Source of the DNA: Ralstonia sp. SET104
GTDB taxonomy: Bacteria; Pseudomonadota; Gammaproteobacteria; Burkholderiales; Burkholderiaceae
DNA length: 64,000 nt
Direction: 5' to 3'
Assembly: GCF_003851545.1 (NCBI RefSeq)
Contig: NZ_BHVX01000001.1
Coordinates: 124,001 to 188,000 of the forward strand
The notes beneath the pieces were generated by a model, which made no database searches, had not been told where the DNA came from, and saw only the letters and a program-made list of their open reading frames with translations. The position numbers and the translations under genes are program-made. The stretch's first letter is position 1. Each line of letters begins with the position of its first letter. This document shows, in pieces, positions 51,900-60,864 of this stretch.

Positions 51900-54599
51900 G
51901 TGCCAGCCGACCGTCCGATGAACCTGACCCTGAAGTCGCAGGCGGCCATCATGGCAACCGTCATCAGCGTGACGGTGGTGAGCCTGTTCGGCTGGTCGCA
52001 ACGCGAGCCGATCCGCCGCGAAATGATGGCGCAGATCAAGGTCCAGCAGACGGCCCTGGTCAAGAAATCGGCAGAGCACCTCACGCAGCGGTTGAACACC
52101 TACCTGGGCGTGCTTGAACGCACCGCGCAGCAGATGCGCAGCGTGCGGTTTAGTACGCCCGCGCAGGAAGCGGCGTTCTACCAGTCCATTCGGCCGGCCA
52201 GCGGCCTGTTCAACGGCGTGTTCCTGGCCTCGGCCGAGGGCAAGGTGACGGCAACCTCGCCGCACCGTGAAGGCGTGGTCGGCATCGATATTTCGGATCG
52301 GGATTACTTCAGGCAAGTCATGGCGGTCGATCAGCCGACCATCTCCGCGCCGCTGCGCAACCGCGTGGGCGGCGAGCCGATCGTCATCCTGGTCGCACCT
52401 GTGCATGATCAGGACGGCAATCTCGTTGGGCTGATCGGCGCGTCGCTCTATCTGCTCAAGTCGAACTTTCTGGGTGACCTGCGCGATATGCGCGTTGGCC
52501 AGACGGGGCATGTCTACCTGATTACGCGTGGCGATGCCCCCGTTTATATCGTGCACCCCGACGCTGACAAGACGCTCGCGCCGCTCGATGCTGATCCGGC
52601 CGTGGCGGCCGCCTTTCGCGCGGACCCGGATGCGCTGCCCGAGCGCGGCGGCGATGTGGTGGCCACGCAAGACATCATCGCGGCCGGCTGGACGCTCGCT
52701 GCTGTCTTGCCCGGCGCCGAAGCCAACCGCCAGCTCTTCCTCATGCGCCAGCGTTTTCGCTGGTCGCTTGTGGTGCTGGCGGCGCTGATCGGTGTGTCGG
52801 TGTGGGCGGCGATGCTGTGGCTGCTGCGCCCGCTGGCCCGGCTGCATGCCGCCATGACGCAGCTCTCGACCACGGACTTGCGCAATGTGCCGCCGCTTGA
52901 GCTGCCCGATGCTTCGGCGGAAATCGACGCGGTATCGACAGCGTTTCACAAGCTGATGGGTGAGGTGGTGCGCCAGCGCGCCGAGCTGGAAGCCGTGAAC
53001 GACGCCTCGCCGCTGGGCTTGTTCCGCTCGGATGCGGACGGCCGGACCGTCTATACCAACGAGGCGTATCGTCGGTTGCTCGGTGCCACGCACGAAGAGG
53101 CACTGGCCGACGTGTGGCTCACGCGCCTGCATCCGAAAGATCGCGATGCCACCATGGCTGGTTGGCGCGAGGCGATCGCGCGCGGTGCGGGCTACAGCGC
53201 CGAGCAGCGCGTGATCGTGCCGCAGGTCGGTGAGCGATTGCTGATTGTCACGACTGCCCCCGTGCGCGTGGACGACCAGGTGGTCGGCCACGTTGGCGTC
53301 ATGGAAGACATCACCGTACGGGCGCGGGCGCAACAGGCGTCGCGTGTGCTGACCAAGATCCTCGATTCCACCACCGACTTTGTCGCCCAGAGCGATGTAC
53401 AGGGCAACGTCACCTACATGAACCCGGCTGGCCGCCGCTTTGCCGGCATCGCGCTGGATGTGGATCTCCAGGGCATGACCGTCGCAGATTTCTACCCGCC
53501 CGAGACGATGGGCTGGCTGAGCGAGGTAGCCGTACCTGCGGCCACGCGTGATGGCGTGTGGATTGGCGAAACCACCGTGCGAGGCACTGAAGACCAGGTC
53601 GTGCCGATCAACCACATGATCATTGCGCACCGCGATCCGGCCGGGCGAATAGAGTACTTCTCGTCGGTCATGCGAGACATCACGCAGGACCAGGCCGCCA
53701 AAGAAGCGCTGCAGCGCAGCCGCGAAACGCTGCAAACCGTGACAGACGCGCTGCCCGCGCTGGTGTCCTTCATTGACACCGACGAGCGCTTCCGCTTCCT
53801 GAACGCCGCCTGCGAGAAGGCCTATGGACGGCCGACGGCCAGCATGCTCGGCCAGACCGTGCGCGATGTTGTGGGCGACGATGCCTACGGTTTCATGCGC
53901 GAAGTACTGCAGCGCGCCCTGGCCGGCGAGACCGTTGTCTTTGAACGCGAGCACCGAGGCCGCGATCTGTACCGCTGCGAGGAGATCAGCTACCTCCCGC
54001 AGTTCGATGTGCAGGGCCGCGTCAGTGGCGTGCACTCGGTCACGCTTGATATCACCGAGCGCAAGAAGCAGGAGTTGCGTCTGCGTGCACTGACGACCAC
54101 CGACCATCTGACCGGCCTGCTCAATCGCGCGGGCTTTGAAGAACGTCTGGCGGCCGCGTTGGACCAAGCGCGCGTGAGCGGCTCGACCGGCGCGTTGCTG
54201 CTGCTTGATCTCGACGGCTTCAAGGTCGTCAACGATACGCATGGGCATGCCCTGGGCGACGCGCTGCTCCGGACATTCGCGCAGCGTCTGGCGCACGCCG
54301 TGCGCCCGTATGACGGCGTCGCGCGCTTTGGCGGCGACGAGTTCGCCGTGATCCTTGAACACCTGTCGCGCCCGGACGACGCGAAGACGGTTGCAGCCCA
54401 TATCCTCAGTGCGTGCGGCAGGCCGTTTCGCCTGCGCGAGGCGGTGGTGCAAGTGGGGGCGAGCATTGGCATCGCGACTTTCGACTCGCGCACGCTGGCG
54501 CAGAGCGTCGTCTTTGAGGCTGCGGACGAGGCGCTGTACGAGGCCAAATCGCGCGGCAAGGGCTTGTTCGTCAGCGCGGACGAGTTGTCGACGGGCTGA
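51900..54599 (+). CDS. Membrane diguanylate cyclase with Cache and PAS domains
   Basis: An 899-residue c-di-GMP synthase. Helix 1 (LKSQAAIMATVISVTVVSLFG) and helix 2 (about 285-310) flank a dCache periplasmic sensor (GVVGIDISDRDYFRQVM is the conserved Cache strand-loop). Then HAMP (LLRPLARLHAAMTQLSTTDL), three PAS domains (about 355-475, 480-600, 610-725) and the catalytic domain with RFGGDEFAV at about 809-817. An intact RxxD inhibitory site (RPYD) lies five residues before GGDEF, so product inhibition is expected. The GTG at 51900 has GAGGGG upstream; an ATG at 51918 is an alternative. Confidence 0.9.
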   Translation: MPADRPMNLTLKSQAAIMATVISVTVVSLFGWSQREPIRREMMAQIKVQQTALVKKSAEHLTQRLNTYLGVLERTAQQMRSVRFSTPAQEAAFYQSIRPASGLFNGVFLASAEGKVTATSPHREGVVGIDISDRDYFRQVMAVDQPTISAPLRNRVGGEPIVILVAPVHDQDGNLVGLIGASLYLLKSNFLGDLRDMRVGQTGHVYLITRGDAPVYIVHPDADKTLAPLDADPAVAAAFRADPDALPERGGDVVATQDIIAAGWTLAAVLPGAEANRQLFLMRQRFRWSLVVLAALIGVSVWAAMLWLLRPLARLHAAMTQLSTTDLRNVPPLELPDASAEIDAVSTAFHKLMGEVVRQRAELEAVNDASPLGLFRSDADGRTVYTNEAYRRLLGATHEEALADVWLTRLHPKDRDATMAGWREAIARGAGYSAEQRVIVPQVGERLLIVTTAPVRVDDQVVGHVGVMEDITVRARAQQASRVLTKILDSTTDFVAQSDVQGNVTYMNPAGRRFAGIALDVDLQGMTVADFYPPETMGWLSEVAVPAATRDGVWIGETTVRGTEDQVVPINHMIIAHRDPAGRIEYFSSVMRDITQDQAAKEALQRSRETLQTVTDALPALVSFIDTDERFRFLNAACEKAYGRPTASMLGQTVRDVVGDDAYGFMREVLQRALAGETVVFEREHRGRDLYRCEEISYLPQFDVQGRVSGVHSVTLDITERKKQELRLRALTTTDHLTGLLNRAGFEERLAAALDQARVSGSTGALLLLDLDGFKVVNDTHGHALGDALLRTFAQRLAHAVRPYDGVARFGGDEFAVILEHLSRPDDAKTVAAHILSACGRPFRLREAVVQVGASIGIATFDSRTLAQSVVFEAADEALYEAKSRGKGLFVSADELSTG

Positions 54600-55056
54600 T
54601 TTCGCGATGCAACACAATCGGTTGAGGGGACGCAGAAACGGGTACGCTCGGCCTCGATCTGACAGTGTTGCGTGGTCAATGTTGCGTCGCAATATCGGCC
54701 CCCAAGGCTGGGCGACGGACAATCCCCTATCGCACGGTCGTGCGCTTTCCGGTAAAGTCCCGCGACTGACTGCACGTGCCGGCCATCCCGGCACGTCGCA
54801 CAAGCGCGCTGTACCCATGGCGCCTTCGCTTCACACTCCGACGCACTCCCGGTGCATGCATGCCTGATCCGGCATCGCTCGCCCGGCAGACCTTCCGCCG
54901 TTTCGCCAATGTTTTTTGTGGCGCGAAACCTGGGCAGGCACGCGGCTGGACGCGATGCAGGGCGCATGCGGGGGAGCGACGGTGTTGGGCCAGCGCACTC
55001 TTCAAGACCAAAATCGCATTCGGCAACAAGCGACGGACAAAAAGGAGCAGGTTCGC
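54600..55056. other. Upstream region of the branched-chain amino acid operon
   Basis: 457 bases without a gene I can support. It contains one exact iteron near its start and must hold the operon promoter, which I could not place with confidence. Confidence 0.45.
54631..54646 (+). repeat. Iteron copy
   Basis: Exact CGCAGAAACGGGTACG, 15 kb from the core array, in the gap after the cyclase gene. Confidence 0.85.
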
Positions 55057-56217
55057 ATGCAAAAGACGATCAAACGGCTGCTGGTGACGGCGGCGGCTGC
55101 GGGGGCGGCAATCGCAACGGGCACGTCGTTCGCGGCCCAGGACATCAAGATCGGCGTGGCCGAAGCGCTGTCGGGCGGCGCCGCCCAGTACGGCGTGGCC
55201 ATCCGCAACGGCTTCCAGTTGGCGGCTGACGAGATCAACGCTGCTGGCGGCGTCAACGGCAGCAAGATCGCACTGGTGATCGAAGACGAGCAGGGCAAGA
55301 AGGAAGAGGCCATCAACGTCTTCAAGAAGCTGATCTTCCAGGACAAGGTGGCGATGGTGTTCGGCCCCACGCTGTCCAACTCGGCCCAGGCGGCTGACCC
55401 GATCGCGCAGGCTGCCAAGACGGTGGCGTTCGGCACCTCCAACACGGCAGACGGCATCACCAGCATTGGCGACTTCGTCTTCCGCAATTCCGTGACTGAA
55501 GCCGACGTGCTGCCGGCCACCATCCAGACCGTGGTGAAAAAGGCGGGCGTGAAGAAGGTTGCCGTGCTGTACGGCAACGACGACGTCTTCACCAAGAGCG
55601 GCTACGACAACTTCAAGAAGGCGCTCGAAGACCTGAAGATTCCGGTGACGACCACCGAAACCTTCGCCAAGGGCGACGTGGATTTCAAGGCCCAGCTCAC
55701 CAAGATCAAGGCGACGAACCCGGATGCGATCGTGCTGTCGGCGCTGATTGCCGAGGGTGGTCCGATCATGGTGCAGGCACGCCAGCTCGGCTTGAACGTG
55801 CCGGTCATCGGCGGCAACGGCATGAACTCGGTCAAGGTGTTCGACCTGGCCCGCGACAAGTCCGATGGCCTGTGGGTGGGCAGCCCGTGGTCGATCGAGA
55901 ACCACACGGCCGAGAACACCAAGTTCATCACCGCCTACACCGCCAAGTACAAGGCCGCGCCGGACCAGTTCGCGGCGCAGGCGTATGACGCCATGTACAT
56001 CGCGGCTGCAGCACTGAAGACGGTCAAGTTCAGCGGCAACCTGGAAGCCGACCGCAAGGCCATCCGCGATGCGCTGCCGGCGGTCAAGCACACGGGCGCC
56101 ACTGGTGCGTTTGCGTTCCGCCAGGTGACGGCGCGCGGCAAGCCGGCCGGCTATGACGCTGTGCAGACGCCGATCGTGAGCGTGACCAAGTCGGGCAAGT
56201 ACACGATCGAGAAGTAA
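55057..56217 (+). CDS. Branched-chain amino acid ABC transporter, binding protein
   Basis: A 386-residue periplasmic binding protein of the LivJ/LivK type: signal peptide (MQKTIKRLLVTAAAAGAAIA, cleavage after SFAAQ), then IKIGVAEALSGGAAQYGVAI, DEINAAGGVNG and VAMVFGPTLSNSAQAADP, typical of type I binding proteins. It delivers Leu/Ile/Val or a related ligand to the LivHMGF complex encoded next. AAGGAG lies 10 bases before the ATG, deciding the start. A hairpin after the gene likely makes it more abundant than the membrane parts. Confidence 0.9.
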   Translation: MQKTIKRLLVTAAAAGAAIATGTSFAAQDIKIGVAEALSGGAAQYGVAIRNGFQLAADEINAAGGVNGSKIALVIEDEQGKKEEAINVFKKLIFQDKVAMVFGPTLSNSAQAADPIAQAAKTVAFGTSNTADGITSIGDFVFRNSVTEADVLPATIQTVVKKAGVKKVAVLYGNDDVFTKSGYDNFKKALEDLKIPVTTTETFAKGDVDFKAQLTKIKATNPDAIVLSALIAEGGPIMVQARQLGLNVPVIGGNGMNSVKVFDLARDKSDGLWVGSPWSIENHTAENTKFITAYTAKYKAAPDQFAAQAYDAMYIAAAALKTVKFSGNLEADRKAIRDALPAVKHTGATGAFAFRQVTARGKPAGYDAVQTPIVSVTKSGKYTIEK

Positions 56218-56244
56218 TCTTCGGTTGGCTTTGAACCGAACCGC

Positions 56245-56280
56245 GGGGCGTAGCTAAACCTACGCCCCATCGCTTTTTTT
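56245..56280 (+). terminator. Hairpin/attenuator between binding-protein gene and livH
   Basis: Stem GGGGCGTAG / CTACGCCCC (56245-56253 and 56260-56268), loop CTAAAC, then CTTTTTTT. A full terminator shape inside the operon; read-through would set a low level of livHMGF relative to the binding protein. Confidence 0.85.
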
Positions 56281-56325
56281 GTGGCCGCTTTGGTGACATT
56301 CGGCCGCACCTCACTCTGATTCATC

Positions 56326-57207
56326 ATGCTGGAACAGCAACTCGTCAACGCGCTGTCGCTCGGCTGCGTGTATGCGTTGTTTGCCCTGGGGTTCACGCTG
56401 GTTTTCGGCATCCTGGGCGTGATCAACCTGTCGCACGGCGCGGTCTTCATGCTGGGTGCCTATGCGGCGCTGCAGTTGGTCCTCCACTTCGAACTGCCGC
56501 TGTGGGCGGCGCTGGCCGTCGGCTTTGTCGTGAGCGGCGTGGCTGGGCTCATCATCGATGTGCTGCTGCTGCGCCCCTTGCGCCGCCGCAATGCACCGCA
56601 CCTGATCCCGATGATCGGCACCATCGGTGCGGGCATCGCCATCAACAACGCCATGCAGGGTGCGTTTGGCGCGCAGAACCTGCGCTTTCCGGCCGGGCTG
56701 GTGTCGGATGCCTCGCTGGACCTGGGCGGCATCCACCTCACGCCGCTGGAGCTGGGCATCATCGTGTTGTCATTCGTGCTGATGGCCGCGCTCATGCTGC
56801 TGCTCAAGCGCACGCAACTCGGTCGCGCGCTGCGCGCGATTGCGGAGTCGCCCAAGGCGGCGGCGCTGCTGGGCATCAATGTCGAAGGGCTGTTTCTGCT
56901 GACCTCGTTTGCGGCGGCTGCGCTGGGCGGGTTGTCTGGCGTGCTGATCGGCCTGTACTCCAACGCGGTGTTTCCGCTGATGGGCCAGCCGATGCTGCAC
57001 AAGGGCATCGCGGTCATCATTCTGGGCGGCCTGGGCGATATTCGCGGCGCGATGCTGGGCGGGCTGTTCCTCGGGTTTGCCGAGGTGCTGTCGGTGGCCT
57101 ACATCGGCTCGACCATGCGCGATGCGGTGGCGTTCGGTCTGCTGTTCCTGATCCTGCTGGTGCGCCCGCAAGGGCTGTTCGGCAAGGTGCCGGAACGCAA
57201 GGCATGA
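56326..57207 (+). CDS. livH: Branched-chain amino acid permease LivH
   Basis: A 293-residue membrane subunit: LEQQLVNALSLGCVYALFAL at the N-terminus, GILGVINLSHGAVFMLGAYA, the cytoplasmic EAA-like loop LGRALRAIAESPKAAALLGI that contacts the ATPases, and GGLGDIRGAMLGGLFLG. Forms the pore with LivM. Confidence 0.93.
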   Translation: MLEQQLVNALSLGCVYALFALGFTLVFGILGVINLSHGAVFMLGAYAALQLVLHFELPLWAALAVGFVVSGVAGLIIDVLLLRPLRRRNAPHLIPMIGTIGAGIAINNAMQGAFGAQNLRFPAGLVSDASLDLGGIHLTPLELGIIVLSFVLMAALMLLLKRTQLGRALRAIAESPKAAALLGINVEGLFLLTSFAAAALGGLSGVLIGLYSNAVFPLMGQPMLHKGIAVIILGGLGDIRGAMLGGLFLGFAEVLSVAYIGSTMRDAVAFGLLFLILLVRPQGLFGKVPERKA

Positions 57208-57233
57208 ATCTCTAACAACAAGAGACCAACGAC

Positions 57234-58142
57234 ATGGAATGGTTCGACAATTTCTGGTCGGTCTACAGCAACCTGGTGCTCACGCTCGGCATCAACGCGC
57301 TGTTGGCGCTGTCCATTTATCTCACGCTGTCGTGCGGCTTGTTGGCGATGGCGAATGCGGCCTTCATGGGCATCGGCGCATACACGGCGGCCCTGCTGAC
57401 GATGAACGCCGAGATGCCGTTCTCGGTGGGGCTGCTGGGCGGTATGGTGGCGCCGGCCGTGGTGGCGGTGGTCATCGGCCGTCCGACGCTGCGGCTGTCT
57501 GGCGTGTACCTCGCCATGGCTACGCTGGGTTTTGGTGAGGTCGTGCGCGTGCTGATTCTCAACACCGAGAACTGGACGGGCGGTGCGCTGGGCCTGAACG
57601 GCATCCCGCAACTGACAGAGTGGTGGCACGTGGCGCTGGCTGTGTTGGCGACGCTGTTCGTGCTGGCACGTATGCGCCGCTCCAAGGTGGGCCGCGCGTT
57701 TGAGGCCATCAAGGAAGACGAAACCGCTGCCGGCCTGATGGGCATCAACGTGGCCGGCACCAAGTTGCTGGCGTTCACGCTAGGTGCGGCCATCGCCGGA
57801 TTGGCCGGTGCGCTTAATGCGCACCTGACCTTCTTCATCGGCCCGAATGAATTCGGCTTCGACCGCGGCGTGGAGATCCTCACGATGACGATCCTGGGCG
57901 GCACCAATGGCCTGACTGGCCCGGTGCTCGGCAGCCTGATTCTCTCGCTGTTGCCCGAACTGCTGCGCGCGTTCAAGGATTTCCGCCTGGTCGTCAATGG
58001 CGTGATCCTGATGGTGATCGTGCTGTTCCTGCCCAAGGGCATCTGGGATCCGGCGCGTTTTGCACGCTGGCTCGGCATCAAGCGCGGCGGCACCATGCCT
58101 AGTACGGGTGACACTCGGGCTGCTTCCAATGAATCGCACTGA
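57234..58142 (+). CDS. livM: Branched-chain amino acid permease LivM
   Basis: A 302-residue membrane subunit of the LivM family: ALLALSIYLTLSCGLLAMAN, GVYLAMATLGFGEVVRVLIL, the coupling loop VGRAFEAIKEDETAAGLMGI and LTMTILGGTNGLTGPVLG. Shorter than E. coli LivM, as usual in betaproteobacteria. Its stop is 7 bases before livG. Confidence 0.93.
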   Translation: MEWFDNFWSVYSNLVLTLGINALLALSIYLTLSCGLLAMANAAFMGIGAYTAALLTMNAEMPFSVGLLGGMVAPAVVAVVIGRPTLRLSGVYLAMATLGFGEVVRVLILNTENWTGGALGLNGIPQLTEWWHVALAVLATLFVLARMRRSKVGRAFEAIKEDETAAGLMGINVAGTKLLAFTLGAAIAGLAGALNAHLTFFIGPNEFGFDRGVEILTMTILGGTNGLTGPVLGSLILSLLPELLRAFKDFRLVVNGVILMVIVLFLPKGIWDPARFARWLGIKRGGTMPSTGDTRAASNESH

Positions 58143-58149
58143 GGCCGCC

Positions 58150-58947
58150 ATGCTGAAACTCACATCCATTTCCAAGCGCTTTGGCGGCTTGTCAGTCTTG
58201 CAGGACGTCAACATTGAAGTGCCGCAAGGCAGCATCTTCGGTCTGATCGGCCCGAACGGCGCCGGCAAGACAACGGTGTTCAACCTGATCACCGGGTTGC
58301 TCGCACCCACCGGCGGCTCGCTCACGTTCAACGGCGAGAACCTCGTCGGCAAAAAGCCGCATCAGATCACGCAGATGGGCATCGCCCGCACGTTCCAGAA
58401 CATCCGCATCTTCAAGGAGATGACGCTGCTGGAGAACGTGGTGGTGGGCATGCATCGGCATCTCGATTACGGCGCGCCGGGGCTGCTGTTCTCGCTGCCC
58501 AAGTACCGCGCCGCCGAGCGCCGCGCGCGCGATCGCGCCCAGGAGCTGCTCTCATGGGTCAAGCTCGACCACAAGGCGCACGATATTGCCGACAACCTCT
58601 CGTACGGCGACCAGCGCAAGCTCGAACTTGCACGCGCCTTGGCCACCGAACCCAAGCTGCTGCTGCTCGACGAACCTGTCGCGGGCATGAACACCGGCGA
58701 GAAGGTCGACCTGATGGCCGAGATCGAGAACATCAAGGCACGCGGCTACACGATCTTCATGATCGAGCACGACATGCGCTTTGTGATGGGCCTGTGCGAG
58801 CGCATTGCCGTGCTGAACTTTGGCCGCATCATCGCCGAAGGGCCGCCCGAGGCGATCCGCAATGACCCGCAGGTCATCGAGGCCTATCTGGGCCGCGATG
58901 ATGACGATGAAGCGAACGGCAATGCCGCGCAGAAGGAGACGGCATGA
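58150..58947 (+). CDS. livG: Branched-chain amino acid ABC ATPase LivG
   Basis: A 265-residue ATPase: Walker A GPNGAGKTTVFNLIT, the LivG-specific insertion region RTFQNIRIFKEMTLLENVVV, signature LSYGDQRKLELARAL, Walker B LLLLDEPVAGM and the H-loop EHDM. The ATG at 58150 directly precedes the conserved MLKLTSISKRFGG start; the frame is open upstream into livM. Overlaps livF by four bases. Confidence 0.93.
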   Translation: MLKLTSISKRFGGLSVLQDVNIEVPQGSIFGLIGPNGAGKTTVFNLITGLLAPTGGSLTFNGENLVGKKPHQITQMGIARTFQNIRIFKEMTLLENVVVGMHRHLDYGAPGLLFSLPKYRAAERRARDRAQELLSWVKLDHKAHDIADNLSYGDQRKLELARALATEPKLLLLDEPVAGMNTGEKVDLMAEIENIKARGYTIFMIEHDMRFVMGLCERIAVLNFGRIIAEGPPEAIRNDPQVIEAYLGRDDDDEANGNAAQKETA

Positions 58948-59678
58948 CCACGCTGCTGGAAGTCAAAGGGCTGGATGTGTCGTACGGGCACATCGCGGCC
59001 GTCAAGGGTATCGACTTTGCGCTGAAGGCTGGTGAGATCACCTCGCTGGTGGGCGCTAACGGTGCGGGCAAATCGACCACGCTGCTGGCGCTCTCGGGGC
59101 TGATCCCGAAGTCGCAGGGCGAGGTGCGTGGCCAGATCCTGTTTGAAGGCGAAGACGTCACGCAGTGGTCGGCCCACAAGCGCGTCGAACGTGGCATCGT
59201 GCAAGTGGCCGAAGGGCGTGCCACGCTCACCACCATGACGGTGCGCGAGAACCTGGAGCTGGGCGCCTACACACGAAACACGCGCAAGGATAAAGGCCCG
59301 ATCGCTTCGGATCTGGAGCGCGTGTTCCACCTCTTCCCCCGTTTGAAGGAGCGCATCGACGGTCTGGCCGGCAACCTGTCGGGCGGCGAGCAGCAGATGC
59401 TTGCCATCGGCCGCGCACTGATGGCCCGCCCGCGTGTGCTGCTGCTCGATGAGCCGTCGATGGGCTTGGCGCCGATCATCGTGCAGGAGATCTTCCGCAT
59501 CCTGCGCACCATCAATGCTGAAGGGCTGACGATCTTCCTGGTCGAGCAGAACGTGCGGCAGGCACTGAAGATTGCGCAGCACGGTTATGTGCTGGAGACC
59601 GGCCAAATCGTGCTGGATGACAGCGGCAAAAACCTGCTCGGCAATCCGCGCGTGCTTGAAGCCTACCTCGGCGGTTGA
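58944..59678 (+). CDS. livF: Branched-chain amino acid ABC ATPase LivF
   Basis: A 244-residue ATPase: Walker A GANGAGKSTTLLALSG, VPEGR-type motif (VAEGRATLTTMTVRENLELG), signature LSGGEQQMLAIGRAL, Walker B LLLDEPSMGLAP, H-loop EQNV. Last gene of the operon. No strong terminator was seen after it. Confidence 0.93.
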   Translation: MTTLLEVKGLDVSYGHIAAVKGIDFALKAGEITSLVGANGAGKSTTLLALSGLIPKSQGEVRGQILFEGEDVTQWSAHKRVERGIVQVAEGRATLTTMTVRENLELGAYTRNTRKDKGPIASDLERVFHLFPRLKERIDGLAGNLSGGEQQMLAIGRALMARPRVLLLDEPSMGLAPIIVQEIFRILRTINAEGLTIFLVEQNVRQALKIAQHGYVLETGQIVLDDSGKNLLGNPRVLEAYLGG

Positions 59679-59765
59679 GTGTTCTGAGCGCGCCTCGGCA
59701 TGCAACATTGCCGGGGTGCGGGAGCCGCATATCCATTGGGTTTGCGGTTCATTTTCATCCAAAAG

Positions 59766-59781
59766 CGTACCCGTTTCTGCG
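59766..59781 (-). repeat. Iteron copy
   Basis: Exact CGTACCCGTTTCTGCG in the short gap between livF and the convergent LysR gene. Confidence 0.85.
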
Positions 59782-59786
59782 TACGT

Positions 59787-60734
59787 TCAAACACCCGCCA
59801 AAACGTGTCGTTGCGCATCAAACAAGGCGATCAGCGCATCGGCCACGGCCCGCACGCGCGGTGAACGCCGCACGTCGGGGTGAATCACCAACCAGATTTC
59901 TCGATGCAGCGCGGGGTCGTCGACGGGCAGCCGGCGCAAAAGCGTACCCGTTTCTGCGGGCGCGCCAAGGAAGTGCGGAAGCGCTGCAACGCCCACTCCG
60001 GCGAGCGCGGCCTGATGGATCGCAGCCAGATCGCTGCAGCGTAGAACGACGCGGCGCTCGCCCGCATAGTCGTCCAGCCAGCGTTGCTGCGGCACGTGGC
60101 GAAGGCGCTCGTCGTAACCGATGAACTCCCATTGCGCTTCGGGTTGCGTCAGCACCTCGGGTGTTGCATACAGGCCGTAGCCGAGATCGCCGAGCTGTCG
60201 GGTGGCCAGCGTGGATGCGGTCGGGCGCGAGAGCCGGATGGCCAGATCAGCCTCGTGTGCCACCAGGTTGGCGTTGCGCGTCTCGCCCAGGAGAACGAGG
60301 TTGATGCCGGGCCACTGCCGGTGCAGCGTCGCCAGGTGTTGGGCGATGAAGTGGCTCGCGATGGTGGGCGGCGCCGAGATGCGCACCGTCCCGCGCAAGC
60401 TGCCCGCACCTGCTGCTGCGCGTGCAAAGCCGGCGGCTTCCTGCTCCATGCGTTCAGCGCGTTCGGCCAGCGCGTTGCCTTCGGCGGTCAGGCGCCAGCC
60501 GCGCGGCAGGCGGTCGAACAGCCGCACGCCCAACGATTGCTCCAACGCTTCGGCGCGCCGCGCTACCGTGGTGTGTTCCACCGCCAGTCGCCGCGCCGCA
60601 GCCGACAGGCTGCCCTCGCGCGCCAGCACGAGGAAGTAGCGCACGTCGTCCCACTGCAAGGAAGAAGAAGGTTTGGCCGCTGCCGCCCGCGCCAGCGTGC
60701 GCACGTTTTTTGGCCGACCTGGGCTTTTTTGCAC
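59787..60734 (-). CDS. LysR-family transcriptional regulator
   Basis: A 315-residue LysR regulator: HTH at about 27-85 (LQWDDVRYFLVLAREGSLSAAARRL, TTVARRAEALEQSLGVRLF) and an effector domain (GTVRISAPPTIASHFIAQHL onward). The N-terminal 26 residues before LQWDDV are unusual for the family and may be untranslated; the GTG at 60734 is the first in-frame start and no clear ribosome-binding site decides it. Divergent from the quinone oxidoreductase gene, which it may control. It contains an exact iteron in its coding sequence. Confidence 0.82.
   Translation of the reverse strand: MQKSPGRPKNVRTLARAAAAKPSSSLQWDDVRYFLVLAREGSLSAAARRLAVEHTTVARRAEALEQSLGVRLFDRLPRGWRLTAEGNALAERAERMEQEAAGFARAAAGAGSLRGTVRISAPPTIASHFIAQHLATLHRQWPGINLVLLGETRNANLVAHEADLAIRLSRPTASTLATRQLGDLGYGLYATPEVLTQPEAQWEFIGYDERLRHVPQQRWLDDYAGERRVVLRCSDLAAIHQAALAGVGVAALPHFLGAPAETGTLLRRLPVDDPALHREIWLVIHPDVRRSPRVRAVADALIALFDAQRHVLAGV
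59943..59958 (-). repeat. Iteron copy inside the LysR gene
   Basis: Exact CGTACCCGTTTCTGCG; in the gene it codes for AETGTL near the end of the effector domain, in a place where LysR proteins vary. Confidence 0.82.
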
Positions 60735-60836
60735 AGAAGCTGATCAATTTTTATGAATTCCCGAGTGATTCTGAACGGATTACGCTTGTTTCACAACGTG
60801 ATGAACGCAGTACCCGTCATCACGAAAACCGAAAAG

Positions 60837-60852
60837 CGTACCCATTTCTGCG
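60837..60852 (-). repeat. Iteron copy at the oxidoreductase leader
   Basis: CGTACCCATTTCTGCG, one change, ending 12 bases before the oxidoreductase ATG, so it touches the ribosome-binding GAGG. Confidence 0.82.
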
Positions 60853-60864
60853 AGGACTTCTGCC

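Noticed and set aside
51279-54818. A 1179-codon minus-strand open frame opposite the diguanylate cyclase gene
   Set aside because: A GC-driven shadow: no domain, no start signal, composition unlike protein; the plus strand encodes a full Cache-PAS-GGDEF protein.
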